Positions 39,996-51,290 of a DNA stretch of 64,000 nt are shown here, piece by piece. Origin of the DNA: Tethya wilhelma (taxonomy: Eukaryota; Porifera; Demospongiae; Tethyida; Tethyidae); contig CAXIPT010000006.1 in the NCBI GenBank assembly GCA_964030475.1, positions 2,102,817-2,166,816 on the forward strand, read 5' to 3'. A model generated the notes under the pieces. The model ran no database searches. It was not told the DNA's origin and was given only the letters and a program-made list of their open reading frames with translations. Made by a program: the position numbers and the translations under genes. The number at the start of each line of letters is the position of its first letter. Positions within the stretch are counted from its first letter, which is position 1.

Positions 39996-40639
39996 TCAAT
40001 ATAGGAGATGTAAGAGTATTGAATTCATCGACCTTTTCCTTTTCCAATAGAGCCACACCAGAGTCAGTACAACCAATAAAACCACAGTGTAGACAAAAAC
40101 TGATGCAAAAACTGCTCCAATCACTGTTCCAACATATTGACAACCTATATAATTATACAAGTTAGTTAGTACTTTAGGTATGCTGGGAGATTTAAATTGT
40201 GGGCATTTATAGTTTTGATTTTCAAACCACAAAATCACAAATTCAATGCAGGTACATTGCTTCCTGTTAGCTATATATCTTGATATATGTCCTACACATG
40301 CTGATGATAATTGTATGGGACTCACTGGTAGACATGCAACTTGGTGATGAAAGAAAAATAACAGACAGTGGACAAGATGGTCTCTCTCCAAGAATAGGTT
40401 CCTCTCCTTCCAGTCTAGCCACACCCACCACACTAAAGGAGTAGGTTGCACCACTGATAAGACCTCCTATTGTTGCAGAGTTTGTTTCTCGTCCTTCCAC
40501 CTCTATAAAACTATCACTCTGCCTCTTCCTGCTCTCAGAGAGAGAATAGTACACCCGGTATCCTGTTATCTCAGGGATGTCAAGAGGCTCCCAAGTCACT
40601 CTCACTGATGTAGCATTAACACCCATAAGGCCACATAAA
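39996..40639 (-). CDS. 3' end of a receptor-like gene: FN3 domain plus membrane anchor
   Basis: Exon 40326-40639 encodes most of an FN3 domain (GVNATSVRVTWEPLDIPEITGYRVYY, YSFSVVGVARLEGE in part; its 5' border is uncertain). It joins in phase 1 to exon 39996-40144, which encodes a transmembrane segment (VIGAVFASVFVYTVVLLVVL) followed by WLYWKRKR and a very short cytoplasmic tail ending at a stop. It is the terminal part of a gene lying upstream (higher coordinates) of gene H, cut off by the contig join at 41127. No signalling motif is seen in the tail. Confidence 0.6.
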
Positions 40640-41126
40640 CTTAAATACTAGTTTCTCATCCTACAGGCTTCCTCTGCATCATGCGGCGGGCGGGTAATTG
40701 ATTTTACTAGTTGTGGAATATCCCTGTAGCAGTATTATACTCCTCAGGGAGAGCCGCAGAAGTGTCAAGCTGACCAGTAGAGAAAAGGTAGTATACGTCT
40801 GCTACTGTTGATAGTTCCGAACACGAACAACCGTACCATTCTTTTAGAACTTTTGGCCCATTTCTAATCTGTAGTACTACAAACACCATATTTGCGTATG
40901 TTTTACCTACATACGCTGATAGCTAGCTAGTAGCTATATCTGACACAAAAATCAGTTCACCAGCGTGGCTCTGACAAAAAAAATGGGCTCAGAACGTGAC
41001 TGTCACGTGTTAGTATATATGACCACACCCAAAATAATCTAAGTAGCCACACCCATCAGCACTGCAAAAAAGTACAAATGCGGGGTGAAAGTTACCATGC
41101 GGGTGGGGATGAGAAACTAATAATTG
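40640..41126. other. Gene-free stretch before contig join
   Basis: A minus-strand open frame of 60 codons (40707-40889) has no recognisable features and no splice support. Nothing else seen. Confidence 0.5.
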
Positions 41127-41127
41127 N

Positions 41128-41339
41128 CGAGAGCAAAGAAAAGGAAACAGAAACATGCTGCAGACCCGCCAGACGCTGAAGAAGTTGTAAGTTGTGGTGT
41201 ATGTAGTGAGATTTGGGAGGAGGAGACAGAAGAAGTGGAGAACTGGATAGAATGTGAAATTTGTATGACTTGGTATCATTGGCAATGTCAAAATATTTCT
41301 GTGGCTCCTGAGCAGTTTATTTGTGTTAAATGTAAGTAA
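41128..41339 (+). CDS. PHD-finger C-terminal exon (partial)
   Basis: The open frame starts at the contig edge (N at 41127) with a lysine/arginine-rich stretch. It then has a PHD-type finger: CGVC, a linker with WEEETEE, ECEIC, WYHWQC and FICVKC, followed by TAA. PHD fingers usually bind histone H3 tails, but a single finger at the extreme C-terminus is also common in DDE-type transposases. With the rest lost I cannot tell which. GTAAGT overlaps the stop, so splicing onward is also possible. Confidence 0.6.
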
Positions 41340-41707
41340 TCTTTTGTTTGCTGTTGTGTTTTTGTGTGTGTGGATGTGTCATGTCAATTTGAAAATTATT
41401 TGAACTTACAAATACACCCTTGATCATAGGGGGTTTACCTGCAGTTAGCCAATTGGAAGAGCACGAGAGGTGGGGAGTTCCATTACACTCTTTTCTTAAT
41501 CCCCTATAAATCCCCACCAAGCCCCGTGTGGGGGGTAGTCGGGATTGACTTTGATAGGTGCATAAAGGACGACAAAGATATTTTCCAATTATTCGAAAGA
41601 AAAATTCAACTCACAAGCACAAATCGCGATCCAACAAATGGGCATCATTGATGGTACTCTCTCTCTCCCTCTGTTGTTACTTAGAGTGAATATTTATATT
41701 CCTAGCG
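41340..41707. other. Gene-free stretch upstream of the second GT43 gene
   Basis: No coding frame is supported. The promoter of the following gene is expected here. A TATAAAT is at about 41504. Confidence 0.45.
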
Positions 41708-42940
41708 ATGGCTATGGTGGGAGGAGGCAAGCTGTTCTGTTGGTTGGCGTCTCTCCTCATGTCTAACATTATGACCGCCACCTTCTTTCTTCTCTCGCAG
41801 CAAACCAACACAGGTAAGAAGAGACAACCAGGCTAGCAGGCATGAGCGGTAGAGTAGGCTTCTAGTTGATGTTAAAAACATAAGGATTCTTAGTAAAGTA
41901 TATGAGGAGCTTACTCATCAATTTAACTATTTTTGGAATTATATCTTATCTCAAAAGCATGCAAAGTGCATCCTGACTCTGAGAAAATTTATACTATTCA
42001 GTCTTCTTCTCCCCCAGGTCAACTCTGTCAAGTCTACAACCAGTTTATCTCTCCCAACTTTGATGGCAACAAGAACAACCCTCTCAACCTGAACCAGAGA
42101 ACGTTAAAACTCTCTCCTAACCATCTCTCCACCACAACCAGCAGTAGCTACCACCAGTCCCACCAAGAGAGACAACCATCATCTCTCTCTTCTCTTAAAG
42201 ACCCTTCTCTCCATCATTCTCTCTCAGAAGAGCAGCTACAATCAGTGGAGAAGATCTTGAGAGACTATTTTCAACCAGATGGCTACCATCTTGATGTCAA
42301 TACCTCTACTAACATTGTACAGACGAATTGTAGCCTTCCGTTGAAGAACCAAAATTGTCTCGTTTCTCAATTTCCTGCGCTCTTGAACATTGCCGATAGA
42401 ACACTATGTTTGTGCGAACCTGGCGTGTCACTGGTGGACAAATGTCGGCAAGAGCAACCCCCTCCCACTCTCCCACCCTCACACATCACACAACCCTCAC
42501 CACCCTCACAACCTTCACAAGTAAAAAATGAACTGTCCAATGAAGCATCCAACGAAGCGGATCTGCCCAAGATATTTGCCATCACACCCACCTATCCTCG
42601 TTACACACAGAAAGTAGACCTGACCAGTTTGTGCCAGACTCTTCTCAACGTTCCTGGGCTGGTCTGGATCGTCATTGAAGATGCTCAAGCCGAAACCAAA
42701 ATTGTCAGAGATTTATTGGCACGTTGTAAAGTGGAGAGCGTCCATCTTCATATCCGTACACCCCCTCTAATGAGACCTCGTGTGGGACAGGCAAAGAATC
42801 CCTCGGCTTTTAGTCGTGGGGTACAACAAAGGAACATGGGACTGGATTGGATCAAGACTCACTGCGTGGAGAACGAGTGTAACGGGGTCGTGTACTTTAT
42901 GGACGATGACAACAAGTATGACCTGAGGCTATTTGACGCG
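41708..42940 (+). CDS. Second GT43 beta-1,3-glucuronosyltransferase, 3' end missing
   Basis: Exons 41708-41813 and 42018-42940. The N-terminal 35 residues form a signal anchor (LFCWLASLLMSNIMTATFFLL). The stem is unusually long (about 170 residues, rich in Ser, Gln, Pro and His, with several possible N-glycosylation sites). The catalytic part begins KIFAITPTYPRYTQKVDLTSL and has WIVIEDA, FSRGVQQRNMGLDWI and the metal-binding MDDDNKYDLRLFDA. Intron phases (1, then 0) equal those of the GT43 gene at 8610, so the two are paralogues. Exons after the DDD motif are missing: the intron runs to a 10-N gap at 43273. Function as for the family: UDP-glucuronate-dependent transferase in the Golgi. Confidence 0.85.
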
Positions 42941-43272
42941 GTGAGTTAAAAATGGTATTAGAGGTACTTTTTCAGGAACGGTTTTCTTTAGAAAAAAACA
43001 ACAACAAATGGTTTGAATTATAATATCAATTTAAGTGTATGTAAGATCCCTCTTGTGTATATACTCTTGATAAAATTGACATAGAAGGTAAACAAAACAT
43101 AGGAACTTGAGGCAAACAGTTAGATAACTTAAAAGCTCTGATTTTAAAGATAACACAAGTTGACAAACCAGATAAGAATCGCACAGTTTATGGCACAAAT
43201 ACATTTACTTTTCAAAACTCCAAACGAGTAAAAAAAACAACAAACCAACCCCCCAACCGCTACCGTGACGAG
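42941..43272. other. Intron of the second GT43 gene up to the gap
   Basis: AT-rich intron sequence. No third exon is recognisable before the gap. Confidence 0.5.
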
Positions 43273-43282
43273 NNNNNNNNNN
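43273..43282. other. Assembly gap (10 N)
   Basis: A scaffold gap of unknown true size. Single-N joins occur at 565, 4748, 8796, 10035, 14357, 23526, 26681, 34794, 41127 and 45589. Confidence 0.95.
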
Positions 43283-43694
43283 TTGTCAATATTGTCGTTT
43301 AACCACGATCGTGACCAATGCCGAATATGTTAAGTTTAGCATACCATATGAAAGAGAATTTCATGACTAACAATTTGGTCCAAGTCTCACTCCATAAACT
43401 CATTCCTAACTCAAGTTATGCCTCAGAACATAGCTAAGAGTCGGTTAAATCAAGCAAAAATGGCTATATTTTAGTTGGGTATTAAGCAGAAGCCATATAA
43501 TTTCAGAGGCCCAAGATTTTTCTGCCACCTAATCTTGAGGATCTTAAAACACATACCAAGTTTCGGCCAAATTCGTGATGGTGATTTAGAAATCTGGTTG
43601 ATTTGACATGGAATGACCCATATAACAGTTTAAGATTAGCAAAAATATTTAAACTGGTCATGCAGCTATAATTTTATAGGCAAAGCACAGTAGA

Positions 43695-43762
43695 CTAGCC
43701 ATACCCTGCACTCCCTCTTTTAGCGTGAAACACTAAAAAGAGGGAGTGGCCTGGGTATACAA
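43695..43762. repeat. Foldback element
   Basis: Arms ATACCCTGCACTCCCTCTTTT and AAAAGAGGGAGTGGCCTGGGTAT (split by small mismatches) surround a short loop. Similar in design to the palindrome at 25512. Confidence 0.7.
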
Positions 43763-43924
43763 CGCTAACAGTTAACCATGCATAATTGTAACACTTGTCA
43801 GAAGTATAATTTTGTCACAATCCATGCAATAATGAAATTAGCTAATAATGTAACATGCTATAGCTCACTAAGTTGCAAGGACCATATACCATGCAGTGAT
43901 GTGTGTAAAGCAATTTATACTTAC

Positions 43925-45588
43925 TTTAGTGTTTGGAGTATAGGACAGTGCTTGAGTCCTTCAAAGACATACTTAGCTCCTTCAGCACTAACGATGTTAT
44001 GACTGAGACTATTAATATTAATATACAGTGCATGAATCCTTATTAATAATATTTTTGTGCATGCAGGTGTGTATGCATTATAATTATAGTTCATGATTCC
44101 AGAAATTATAAGTTCTAGACTGGCTTCATTGTGAAACTGACTTACTCCAAGATTAGAAAGTTTGGACAGTGTTGGAGACCATTAGCGAGACACTTAGCTC
44201 CATCATCACCAATGAAGTTGGCAGAGAGACTGCATGTGTTCATATAATAATAATAATGTGTGCATGCAGAGATAAGGTACACAAGTCATTTCAATGTAGT
44301 ACTGATTTTACTTACTCCAATTGCAGTAGTGGAATTGAAGAATGTTGTACTTGATGAAACAAGGCTTGAATTCCTTCATCACCACAGAAACACCATGAAA
44401 GATCAAGTTTTTGGATTTGATGTGGAGTCTTGCATCTCTTGATGATTACACCAACAGTAGACAGATCCAATGGATTCAACTGTTCATAACTTAAATCGAT
44501 AATCTTTAGTCTCTTCACAAGGTTTGTAATGACTTCATCATTTTGTGATTCAAATGCACAATGTAGCAAGAATCGAGTATCTACTCTCTTAAGGAATTGT
44601 TCATATTTAGGTGCATGCTTGTAGATGGTATTAACGATAGTTGATGGACTGTCACAAATGCCACACAGAAAGATTAACACTTCTTGAAAATGTCTCTTGC
44701 CAATATGTTCTTGTACTATAGCTTCTCTTTCTTGCTCTGTGAGCAAAGACAGGTAATATGCAGCACAAAACTCTTGGATGGTTAGGTGGAAAAAGTTGAA
44801 TGTTTCTGAGGTAGACACAGCTGAGAATATATCGGGCTCTTGAACTAATAGTCCTAATTCTTGAACATCTTCAGGTATGCTATCAAAAACTATTTGCTGC
44901 TTAACAATTCCATCATAGGCTAAGTGACACAAATTGAAAAACTTCTCTTGGAAAGTTATAAAGGTAACTTTCGTAAACTTCTGATTTTGCCTAAATTGGA
45001 ATCTTCTCGTATCAAAGTCATTAGTATGTTTCTCTCGTACAACTTTGTTCTAGTCACTGGTAAGGTGGATCCTTCTTCAATCATTTTCTTACACATTTCA
45101 ACTGTTAGTGCACACTGAAGAGGATTATAAAGCATTGCACGAATTTTTGGATTACTTGATAAGTACGTCTGAAGTGAGTTCAACAGTTTTGGATCAACAT
45201 TTTCTTTAATGTAGGTATCAATCTTGCTTTGGGTGAAACCCAACACCTCAATGTGCTGGAAGCCTACACGCTGGCTACACATATATCGTACAACATATCA
45301 CAGCTAGAGGGTCTACTGGTAACGAGGACATGCACATTTGGAAGAAGCTCTCCGCTAACAATTTGTTTGATCAAAGATTCTCTCTGCATGGCTTGAGGCA
45401 GTTCATCGTAACCATCCAGGATTAAAAGTACCTTGTCTTCTTTGTTCTTCCTAAGCTCCATAGCAATAGCACACTGGGTTTCCCTGTCATCTGTACCAAA
45501 TGAAAATAGATCTGCAAGTTCTTTAGCTTCACGAACCTTCTTTCTTCGTAGAGGTACAAACATTACTAGTGAATATTCTTTAAACATT
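43925..45588 (-). pseudogene. NLR gene K: NACHT part, helical region and LRR exons (frameshifted)
   Basis: The minus-strand sequence matches gene J from just after its Walker A region. It has YSLVMFVPLRRKK, then the Walker B-like LLILDGYDELP and VLVTSRPSSCDM; two extra bases near 45285 shift the frame. VGFQHIEVLGFTQSK continues, another shift occurs near 44945, and FFHLTIQEFCAAYYLSLL follows to LDLSWCFCGDEGIQALF (exon border 44316). Two 84-base LRR exons follow at 44146-44229 and 43925-44008 (GDDGAKCLANGLQHCP and AEGAKYVFEGLKHCP), typical of one-LRR-per-exon NLRs. The 5' part, with Walker A and any DEATH domain, is cut by the N at 45589. It may be a decayed gene or suffer from sequencing errors. 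Confidence 0.8.
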
Positions 45589-45638
45589 NAATCATGAATA
45601 ATACAAACTTTTTAATTTGATATTGATCGAGTGCTTAC

Positions 45639-48600
45639 AATAATTCCTCTATTGAAATAGAATGCTTTAGTTGCAATTGATAAAACAAGGCTTGAATTCC
45701 ATCAGTACCACACAAACACCGTGACAGGTCCAATTTTTTTATTGAAAGCACACTTTGGGTTTTGATCATAATAAACCCAACCAAAGACAAATCTGATGGA
45801 CTCAAGTCTTCATCTTTTAGATCAATGCATGATTTAAGCTTCTTCATTAAACTTGTGATTCCATAATCATTTTGTGATTCAAACGCACAATGTAGTAGAA
45901 AACGAGTATCTACTCTTTTATCACCATGACTAAATTTATCTTCGTATTGAGGGGCATGCTCATAGATGGTATTGATGATAGTTGATGGATTCTCACAAAC
46001 ACCACACAGAAAAATAATTACTTCTCGAAAATGCCCCTTGCTGATATATTTTAGGAGTATTTCTCCTCTTTCTTTCTCTGTGAGTAATGATAGATAATAC
46101 GCAGCACAAAACTCTTGGATGGTGAGGTGAAGAAAGCTAAACATTTTTGAGGTAGACATAGGTGAGAATATGTCAGGCTCTTGAACTAATAGTCCTAATT
46201 CTTGAACATCATCATGATGTACGCTATTGAAAATTATCTGCTGCTTAACAATTCCGTGAAATGCTAGCTTACACAGATTTGAAAACTTCTTGTGGAGAAT
46301 TGGATGTAAATTTTGTAAACTGCCTAGCGAATCTTCTTGTATCAAAGTCATCAGACTGAGTATGTTTCTCTCAAACAACTTGGTCCTAGTTGCTGGTAGA
46401 GTGGAGCCTTCTTTAAGCAGTAAATATTTCTTGCACACTTCAACCATAAGTGCACATTGCTGGGGATTATAGAGCATTGAGCGAATTTGGTATTTCTCAA
46501 ATGATTTCAACAGTTTTGAGTCAACATTTTGTTCAATGTAATCATTAATTTTGCTGTGGGTGAAACCTAATACTTTGATGTGTTGAAAGCCTATACGCTG
46601 GCTACACACTTCATGCAACATATCACAGCAGGAGGGTCTACTTGTAACAAGGACATGTACATCTGGAAGAAGTTCTCCACTAACAATTTGTGCTACTACT
46701 GACTTTCTCTGCATGGCTAGAGGCAATTGATCGTAACCATCCAAGACTAACAATACCTTAATGTCATCTTGGTTCTCCTGTAACTCCTTAGCAATGGTGA
46801 AACATGTTTTTCTATCAACATTACCAACACAAAGAAGATCTGACAGTTGTTTTGCTTCATGAATTTCTTTTCTTCGAAGAGGTACAAAAACTACTAGTGA
46901 ATATTTTCCAGGCACCCATTCACGACATAGTTTCCAGGCTAAGGTGGTCTTCCCGACTCCAGGACCTCCCTGAAACAATATACACTTAGCTAGCGAACCA
47001 GATTCGAATCTTTTGATTAAATCCTCCATTTGCAATGGACTCTTTTTCATATCAATGTCTCCTCCATCTTGGTTGACTGTTCTACAAGCAAACTCATCGA
47101 TGTCCTTCCTTGATAACTGTTGCTGCTGGACTAGTGCTAGTTCAACAAGAGATTCATTTGAAAATTGATAAGCTTTGAGGTAGTCTGGCATTGTATGATT
47201 GGAATAAATGGCTCTCAAACGTTTAGCATATTTCAGGATAGCTTCCAGTTCATCTGTGTTTACTGTACATGACATTGTACAAACATATATAATATTCACT
47301 TTTATAGGGCCTGACTTAGATTAAGTTCATTACGTATTTTATATTATGATAATAATTTACAATATATATACTTATATTAATGTATACCTTTTGGCAAAGT
47401 TACTATCTTAGCCTGAGCTGGTGGTACTTCTTCTGAAACCTCCCTCTCAAATTTCTGACTCGTAACAGTTTGCTGCTTTTTAGCTTCTTTCAACTCTTTT
47501 GTTTTCTCCGAGAGCATTTCTTCACACTCTATGAGCTTAGAAGAATCATTACCTTTAGACAGAGATGCTACATATGAACAATGTAAAGATTATTATAATA
47601 AAAATTAAATTACTGCTGATGGACTAGTGCTGATTCAATGAAAGATCTAGTTTAATTGATAAACTTTGAGTCTTTGGTATAAATTTACAGTTTATAGGGC
47701 CGAGGACCATGACTTAATTGTTAAAGTTTAGATTTATACTATTTTTATTATATACCGCATGATCATAACAATTATAATTATAATACATTTTGGGCGGAAA
47801 GTTAACATCTCAGCCTGAGCTGGTGGCACTTCTTCTGTAACCTCCTTCTCAAACTTCTGACTCGTGTCAGACTGAGTTGGTTGCTTTTTAGCTTCTTTCA
47901 ACTCTTTCGTTTTCTTCGATAACTTTTCTTCACACTCCATGAGTTTAGAAGAAGCATGCGCATTACCTTTAGCAGGAGACACTGCTATACATAAAATAAT
48001 GTAGAATGTTATTAATAATTATTATGTCTATTGATGATCGTCATACATAATTATTATAATCATGTTGACATGTATTAAATTTTAGTATGTGCACTTACTT
48101 TGTTGACATTTGTCCTTGGCAATCTCATCAGCAACACCGTTCTGACCCATTCTTCTCAGATTGCCAACCAACACCTCCCATGTCAGGAACTCTCCACATG
48201 TCTTTGTCACGTTGTCTTCTTTTCGAAGCCAAGCCTTTACCATGTCATCAGGCAGATCAATCATCTTGTCCATAGAATAATATTTCAAGCCTAACAAACT
48301 CCCAAGTTGTTTAATATGTTTAGGATCAAGTTTCTTCAAAAACAGTACCACGTTAGCAAATTCATTGTCATCTGTTAATTATAAAGTGAATAAACCCGGT
48401 CACAGTGTCATCATAATAATTGTACAATAATTGATAATTAATTTTTGTCAGCTAATAAAATATGATTTAAAAAAAATACCTAATTCAGTATGAATGGTAG
48501 TGGACCTTTCACTTGGTGAGCCGGTTTGCATGAAGCTGGTGGTTTGACTATGTGCTGGCCTACATTCATCCTTCACTAAAAATAAATGCAATGAACTGAG

Positions 48601-49053
48601 TTCAATTTCAAGACGAGGCTTTACTAACTTAAAGCAGGGCTGCCAACCTAAACCAGTGAAAAACCTTGAGATTGGTCAAAAATAATTATGCGGTTTATAT
48701 GTATATACAAAGAAAAATGAATTTATATGGGCCTATATTGGCCTAAGAACCACCAAAAACCTTAAGTCCGAGTCACTGAAAAACCTTGAGAGTTGGCAGG
48801 CCTGCTTAACGGTAGGCGACTTGAGCCATGCATTATACTTATAGAAAATACCTTTTGGTAAGTTCGTTTGATTTGACTCGGAAGGTACTAGATCTACTTC
48901 TGAGTCAGCTACCTGTGCTGGTGATAAATCAGTGGTCTGGTGTTGACTGCAGCTATCAACTGCTGCAGTTGTGTCATCCTGGCGAAGCAGTGGCTTGCTC
49001 AGATCATTTGGTACTCTCCCGGTACGTATACACTTTTTGCACACATTTCCCAT
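45639..49053 (-). CDS. NLR gene J: N-terminal acylation-like motif, DEATH, coiled charged region, NACHT
   Basis: Exons 48852-49053, 48480-48575, 48099-48371, 47787-47984, 47388-47567 and 45639-47253; all joins up to the NACHT exon are phase 1. The protein starts MGNVCKKC, which looks like an N-myristoyl/palmitoyl signal. A Ser/Gln/Thr-rich linker precedes a DEATH-fold domain in exon 3 (LDPKHIKQLGSLLGL, WEVLVGNLRRMGQNGVADEI). Exons 4 and 5 are a duplicated pair of lysine/glutamate-rich segments (SKLMECEEKLSKKTKELKE). The last exon has the NACHT ATPase: Walker A GGPGVGKTTLA, Walker B LLVLDGYDQLP, TSRPSCCD, then FLHLTIQEFCAAYYLS and the first LRR, ending at a GTAAGC donor. Later LRR exons are lost at the join (45589). 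Such NLRs are cytosolic pattern sensors; expansion is known in Amphimedon. Confidence 0.88.
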
Positions 49054-49291
49054 AGCTTTTCGGTGTTTCGTCGCTAAGTTTAATTACCAATCGATTACTG
49101 TCGGTTATAACCTCCAGATAATAATAACATTATTATAATTTTATTAGTACGACATCGTAGTTAGTATGCTAACCAAGATACGCCCCTTTTGGGATTAGTG
49201 AATTTCGTAATGCTATTATTATAGTTCACCGCATATGGTCATATATAAGCTGTTATAACAATTCATAGGTCACAAGACCATTAAGGACAAT

Positions 49292-50262
49292 ATCATACGT
49301 ACGGTAGTATATACGTATAGTAGGAATGGGCTGAATGTCCCATAGACACAATACAAAATGTTTATGATCATAAAGATCTATCAAAACAAAATTAAGCCTT
49401 CAAACTTGCTCAGAGGCTCTAACTGACAGATTACCAATCGCATGCAAGGCCTAAAACTCACAGAGACTTTCCTCAGCATTCATAGAGAGAGCTAGTGGGA
49501 AGCCACAACAATTCAAGTTTGTTAACTGACTTAGATCTACTTGAAAAGCATTTCCAGAGAAGCAGAATGTGTTGAGCCAACTTTGATAGCACAAAGTAAC
49601 TCCTTTTCATAGGTAGTACATTCACTTGATACTCGTTTTCATCACAAATAAGCCTAAACAAAAACTAGAAAGCTTTGAAACTGAGAGTATGTAGCCATTT
49701 GTAGGTAGGGTTCAAAGGTCATTATCCACGTGGCATTATTATGCGCATGCGCATTAGCCTGCTCCAGTATAATGTAGTGTATGTAGCTGCTACTCAAGCT
49801 TTTTGTAGGGACTAACCAGTCTCTGATAGTCTCCACATGCACTGTAGTGTTGAAAAAAGTGAATGAACAAGTAGCAAAAATTTCAAAAAAATAAGTAGTG
49901 TAGGAATGGGCAGTGCGGTAAAAAGTATTGGAACAAGGCATGTCTCAATTTCAGCACATGACTACTTCATTTTTATACCCAACTCTTGGCCGACAGTCCA
50001 ATTTAAGTTACCTATCTGTTATAGTTTACTCCACACACTGCTTAGCCAACTGATTAGTAGGAATCTGAACCAATGAAATAAGCTATAGTATACTACAGTT
50101 GTAGAGATCATTGCATTTACAACACTCACTGAGGATCCATACGAAGGATCAAGAAAAAAAATGAAGTAGTCATGTGCCGAAATTGAGACATGCCTTGTTC
50201 CAATACTTTTTACCGCACTGCCCATTCCTACACTACTTATTTTTGAAACTTTTTATACTTGT
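49292..50262 (+). mobile_element. Repeat R1, copy 3, with palindromic right end
   Basis: It starts CATACGTACGGTAGTATATACG and continues as in the copy at 38729, somewhat more diverged and with deletions. The foldback part (about 49873-50262) again has GTAGTGTAGGAATGGGCAG arms. It lies between NLR gene J and TMEM107. Confidence 0.75.
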
Positions 50263-50286
50263 TATTTATTAATATCTATGATTGTA

Positions 50287-50727
50287 CTAACTAAACACTT
50301 TGAATTTAATTGTAGCCGTGACGATAGCAATCTCCAACAATAACGATGGAACACTGTAAAAACAAAACAAATAATTAATTGCATAAGAATTAAGGACATC
50401 ATAGACTGTCAATCATGATTTCTGATTACAAATGAAGCACCTTGTGAATGCCAGGATGTACCAGTAGTCATGGCAACTCCAACTGTTAACAGTGAACAGG
50501 GACAGCAATATCACAGCAGTCACATGAGAGGTAGTCGCTGCAAGTTTTTAAGTGAATGAGGTACGAGGTCCTATAAAAACTTCCTGCTGGTATATCTTAA
50601 TTTCCTGTATAGTGTTAGTACTTACAGTACATGTTTGGAAGAGCTACAAACATTGATAGTCCTGAGAGAAAACCAACCAGTTCTAACACTGTCAGTAGGA
50701 GAGACACACTGAGAGCCACTAGCAACC

Positions 50728-50788
<61 letters not shown>

Positions 50789-51290
50789 GAGCAAATCAAC
50801 TATGAAATCTAAAAGTACAAGCTGCTACAATACATAAACACATGACCAAACTAGTATTGTCAGTCAGTTCACTGTAATGGATCAATGGACTCACTCTGTG
50901 TCTTTTGTGGTGTATTCTGAAGAGGAACTATCAACTGATGATGGAAGACAGGCCTCAATGTTAGGTCTCTAAAAGAATAAAAGATTCATGACTAGAGAAT
51001 GGTCGATCAAGGAGAAATAAACATCCTTTTTCAGTAGATACTATAAAGATAAGTTGCAAAATCAATGCTGTTGCCATTGGCAACTAGATCATAAACATGT
51101 CAGTGCTGGTTATACACCATATATATATATATCACTGCTGGTTATATGGTTATGATAGTGACATTGTACTAAGATTATTTTCTCTGGCACTTATTAAGTC
51201 ACTCACTCTGGACCAGTAGAGCATAATGTTGATGACCAGATGTGCCGTGAGAGCGAGGAAACGGGCCGGGATGATGCTGTGAAGAGACAT
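50287..51290 (-). CDS. TMEM107: TMEM107, ciliary transition-zone membrane protein
   Basis: Exons 51207-51290, 50895-50968, 50626-50726, 50441-50537 and 50287-50353 join in frame to 140 residues, the length I recall for the human protein. The N-terminus reads IIPARFLALTAHLVINIMLYW and is followed by RPNIEACLP. Then come LLVALSVSLLLTVLELVGFL, SGLSMF, a third membrane segment with DYWYILAFT, and PSLLLEIAIVTATIKFK at the end: four membrane helices in the TMEM107 order. The family protein sits at the ciliary transition zone and helps recruit MKS-complex proteins; sponges have flagellated choanocytes. A long (CT)n tract (50731-50785, read on the minus strand) directly precedes the acceptor of exon 3. 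The start codons of this gene and NTPCR are only 122 bp apart. Confidence 0.93.

Noticed and set aside
40707..40889. Minus-strand 60-codon frame upstream of the receptor 3' exons
   Set aside because: No FN3 features and no acceptor/donor in phase with the neighbouring exons.
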